Source of the DNA: Epiperipatus broadwayi
Lineage: Eukaryota; Onychophora; Udeonychophora; Euonychophora; Peripatidae
NCBI GenBank assembly: GCA_028023455.1
Contig: JAQFVV010006352.1
Coordinates: 2,626,204-2,690,203 of the forward strand
DNA: 64,000 nt
Direction: 5' to 3'
Made by a program: the position numbers and the translations under genes. Of the stretch, positions 61,020 through 64,000 are shown piece after piece (the first letter of the stretch is position 1; each line of letters begins with the position of its first letter). The notes beneath the pieces were generated by a model that did not search any database, was not told where the DNA came from, and saw only the letters and a program-made list of their open reading frames with translations.

Positions 61020-61945
61020 AAAAGTCATAACAGCCTTGCGTTGAATGTTCCTTTTTCTTTTCCTGCCTCTGTTACTGCAAATGCGTTATTCCCATATTTC
61101 TTCACTATTGTATATGGGCCTTCATAAATATCCTGAAACTTCTTATATATGTTTCGTTCAGGATAACTTACTGGTTATCCTCGAACCATCACTCGATCTC
61201 CCACTTGAAATGAATGAGATGAGCTCATGTATTTCTTCTTCCGTATCTCACCACTCTTTCTTAATTGTTGAAGGGCTTTTTCCTGATCCTTCTTCTTATC
61301 AATAATATCTGGTACTATTGGAATTTTTGTACGATAAAGCATAGGTATAGATTTCCCATAATGAAGTTGTATAGGTGCAAAACCTGTTGACAAATTTAGC
61401 GTCCAGTTTATATAGTTGACTACTCTTTGGACCTGGTCCACCCATCCCCGGTGATTCGCATTCAAGTACACCCTGAATAACCGACCCAGCTCCCGCATCA
61501 CACGCTCACATGGGTTGGATTGAGGGTTGCGAATAGATGTCAGTATATGTTTTATATTCTCTTTGCTGATCCATTTCTTCCACTCAGTAGAGAAGAATGG
61601 GGTGCCATGATCAGAGATGATTGTCTGTGGTTTTCCCACTTTGCTAAAATGTTGGTTTTGTAACACTTTTATAGTGTTTCGGTCATTAGCTCGAGGTATA
61701 GGGTATGCAACTACCCATTTGGAGAATATGTCATACCCAACCATCAAATACCTCATCCGACGAAATGGGGGCAAGGGCCCATAATAATCCACTGCCAGAA
61801 TTTCATTAGGTTCTTTTGCAAGAATTGGGTTCAAGGACCCTGAGTATGATTTATTCAGCGGCTTGGTTCTTTGGCAAATTTCACATCCCTTTATCAATGA
61901 TACCACCTCTTCGTATTGCTTTGGCCAATAGAACCAATTTCAGTA
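61020..61945 (-). pseudogene. Ty3/gypsy integrase core and C-terminal tail (broken)
   Basis: DDE integrase that inserts element cDNA into the genome. It reads from the zinc-finger end (GCEICQRTKPLN) through the first catalytic Asp (LAVDYYGPLP), the second Asp (IISDHGTPFF) and the Glu (NPCERVMRELG), then GFAPIQLHYG and VGDRVMVRG. An in-frame TAA follows at about 61173. Beyond it the same frame continues with YEGPYTIVKKYGNNAF and FNARLL, the tail domain, to about 61020. The frame differs from that of the RNase H part, so a frameshift lies near 61940. All three catalytic acids remain, but the reading frame is broken. Confidence 0.92.
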
Positions 61946-62885
61946 ACACATGGTAAGTCTTTTCTGCTCCATAATGTCCATATAATCTATGGGTGTATAT
62001 AATAAGTGGGTGGCGCATTTTTATAGGTACCACAATTCGCCATTGATCAGTAGAGGTATTGACGCAATATTGCAAAACCTTTTTTTTTACTGCATATCGT
62101 TTCCATTGTTCTCCCGCCGGGTCAGCTCCCTGGTTCAGTCCCCTTTTCTGCTTTTCAATTTTTTTTAACACTTGCTTACAGTATGCATCCTCTATCTGAT
62201 GCTCTTCTAGCTGGTATAGACTGGTTTCAACATCTTCTGCACTGCTTAGACATGCAGCCGCAATGCACACATTATCTGCACACAAATGTTGTTGTTCCAA
62301 CTTAATAGGGTTCCGGCTCAATGCATCTGCAACTACATTGTCTGACCCTTTACAATATTGGACTGTATAATCGAATTCCTGAAGCAACAAACTCCACCTC
62401 ACCAAACGGCTATTGGTTAAGTAACTGTGGTTCAGGAACTCTAAACTTTTATGGTCCGAAATAACGATCACTTGTGATCCAAGGAGAAATTGGCGAAATT
62501 TTTGAAATGCCCATATAACTGCCAGAGCCTCCTTCTCTGTCACAGTATAATTCAGCTCTGGACCTTTCAATAATCGGCTAATAAAATATAAAACTCTCGG
62601 CTGATTATCTTCATGAACTTGGAACAGGGTAGCTCCCAGGCCATAACCGCTGCTATCCGTCTGAAGATAAAATGACTGATTAAAGTCTGGGTAAGTTAAC
62701 ATTACTTGCTCCAGAAACTTCTTCTTAATTGATCCAAAGTTCTCTTCTTGTTCGCTACTCCATTTCCACGGTGCATCTTTTCGTATTAATTGAAGTAAGG
62801 GTTCCATATCAAGGGCGAAATCCTTATAAAATTTATTATAAAAGTTACAAAGCCCAAGGAAAGATCTAATTTGCTTCTTTGTTTT
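61935..62885 (-). pseudogene. Ty3/gypsy RNase H and integrase N-terminus (broken frame)
   Basis: Starts with RSFLGLCNFYNKFYKDF at the RT/RNase H border and continues in frame to about 61890. RNase H landmarks are LQTDSSGYGLGATLFQV, TVTEKEALAVIWAFQKF, VISDHKSLEFL and VVADALSRNP. Then comes a spacer, and the HHCC zinc-finger start (HRLYGHYGAEKTYHVL) of integrase. It needs one frameshift on each side to join RT and integrase. Order RT - RNase H - integrase identifies the Ty3/gypsy type. Confidence 0.92.
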
Positions 62886-64000
62886 GGGCCTTGGGAACTA
62901 ACTCTTGAATAGCCTGTATCTTTTCGTACTGGGGTCTAATGCCCTGTTTGTTGACGATGTGGCCCAAAAATTTTACCTCCTCTGCTACCAAGGTACTCTT
63001 CTTTATGTTAATTTTTATTCCCTTTTCTTTAAACTCTTTAAAAAAAAGTCGTAAATGTTGGATATGTTCTTCCAAATTCTTCGATGCAATGACCACGTCA
63101 TCAACATACATTGTTACAACTTGCTTAATCTCATCCGACAACACTTTATCTAGACACTTCATTAGGCCAGAACCACTGTTTTTCAACCCGAAGGGCATCC
63201 TGTTAAATTGATACGAATATCCATTGTACCGGAATGCCGTATATCTTCTGTCTTCAGGATGCAACTTGATTTGCCAGTAGCTGGCTGTAAGGTCAAGGGT
63301 GGTAAAGATATTTTTCCCTCGAAATTTTATTAATAACTCATAAATCGGAGGTGGTATATTACGATCTGGCACTGTTATTCTATTCAGTTGACGTGCATCC
63401 AAGCATAAACGGGCAGTACCATCTTTTTTTTTTACGACTACTAGTGGATTGTTGAAAGGGGATGAACATTTAGAAATGATTCCCCATTTTAGCATTTCTG
63501 TCAGTTGCTTCTCCACTTCTGGTTTATATTGATAGGGTACAGGATATGACCGGGACTGGTATGGTTGCTCATCTGTCACTTTTATTCGATGTTCATACCC
63601 ATGAATAATCCCTGGTACTTCTGAGAAAATAACTTGATATTCTCTCAGGAGCCTTTCTATCTGATGTTGCTTTTCTTTGATTAGTGAAGATTCTTGAATC
63701 TTTGATTCAATTATTTGCCATGGTGGATCTTTCTGAACACAACCCATTTCCATTGAATGATGTGCCTCCCGCAGTGTAAAGGGTATGACCTCATCTCCAC
63801 ACATGACTTGACACTTCTGAAAGTCCAACACGCAATGAATTCGGTGCATTATATCTGCTCCCACCAAAGCTTCATGTATTAGACCCTTCATTATTAAAAA
63901 GGCATGATTAAGATGGATTTTTCCTATCCACATTTGAATCCATATCTGTTTGGATTCCACGCGAGCTTTCCTATTATTGGCCAATGTAACTTGAGATGCC
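62866..64000 (-). pseudogene. Ty3/gypsy protease end and reverse transcriptase (continues past window)
   Basis: The frame is open to the window edge, so the element continues above 64000 (gag, protease start and 5' LTR are missing). It begins inside the retropepsin domain (HEALVGADIMHRIHCVLDF) and enters RT: YEHRIKVTDEQPYQSRSYPV, KKKDGTARLCLDARQLN, FTTLDLTASYWQIKLHPED, NRMPFGLKNSGSGLMK (usually ...APATFQ), TMYVDDVVIAS (catalytic YVDD) and VKFLGHIVNKQGI. It ends at a frameshift near 62885. Antisense/sense note: same strand as the cyclase gene. Confidence 0.93.

Noticed and set aside
60527-61020. ORFs downstream of the Ty3 integrase on both strands
   Set aside because: Short, overlapping and unrecognisable; probably untranslated or LTR sequence of the element.

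Overview
The window is animal nuclear DNA. It is very A+T-rich (by eye about three quarters A+T), full of (TA)n and other microsatellites, and carries introns with GT/AG boundaries, a receptor-type guanylate cyclase gene, and Ty3/gypsy, RTE, Penelope-like and hAT-type mobile elements. No prokaryotic gene organisation is present. The phylum cannot be fixed from this sequence. An AT-rich invertebrate is the safest reading. I saw no copy of the tRNA-derived SINE that is very common in octopus and squid, so I do not call it a cephalopod.

The one host gene I can support lies on the minus strand from 57285 down to 24369. Five short exons (57139-57285, 49012-49135, 33047-33115, 28826-29000, 24369-24467) join with matching splice phases into about 204 codons without a stop. 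They cover the coiled-coil linker and most of the catalytic domain of a membrane guanylate cyclase. Its introns are about 8.0, 15.9, 4.0 and 4.4 kb. The extracellular and kinase-homology exons must lie above 64000, and the last catalytic exon(s) were not found.

1-8.7 kb is AT-rich repeat sequence with a diverged duplication of about 1.7 kb. 8.75-18.35 kb is a nested structure. A 5'-truncated Penelope-like element (GIY-YIG endonuclease end, long inverted terminal arms) was split by an 8.6-kb LTR retrotransposon (9588-18176) that has 2.46-kb near-identical LTRs, a TGG-type primer-binding site, a polypurine tract and decayed coiled-coil ORFs, but no reverse transcriptase or integrase. 18.4-24.3 kb is AT-rich with a few odd repeat islands.

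24.4-57.3 kb is the guanylate cyclase locus. Its introns hold a hAT-type MITE with a perfect 8-bp target duplication (25646-26044), a duplicated microsatellite block (31.7-32.0 kb), an inverted/direct repeat cluster (34.2-35.0 kb), a 466-bp GATA tetranucleotide array (42.8 kb), a dead RTE-type LINE (43.8-46.0 kb), tRNA-like SINE pieces, and several long hairpins (46.9, 54.7, 55.1 kb). 57.8-59.9 kb holds three consecutive tandem arrays (about 59, 87 and 71 bp units). 61.0-64.0 kb is the pol region of a broken Ty3/gypsy element on the minus strand that continues past the window edge.

A theme runs through the window. (TA)n tracts repeatedly sit directly after CCATTACA or GTTACA and directly before TGTAA. 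The intact LTR element has exactly these ends (TGTAA...TTACA) and sits in a (TA)n tract, which suggests that TA microsatellites are preferred integration sites for a family of elements.
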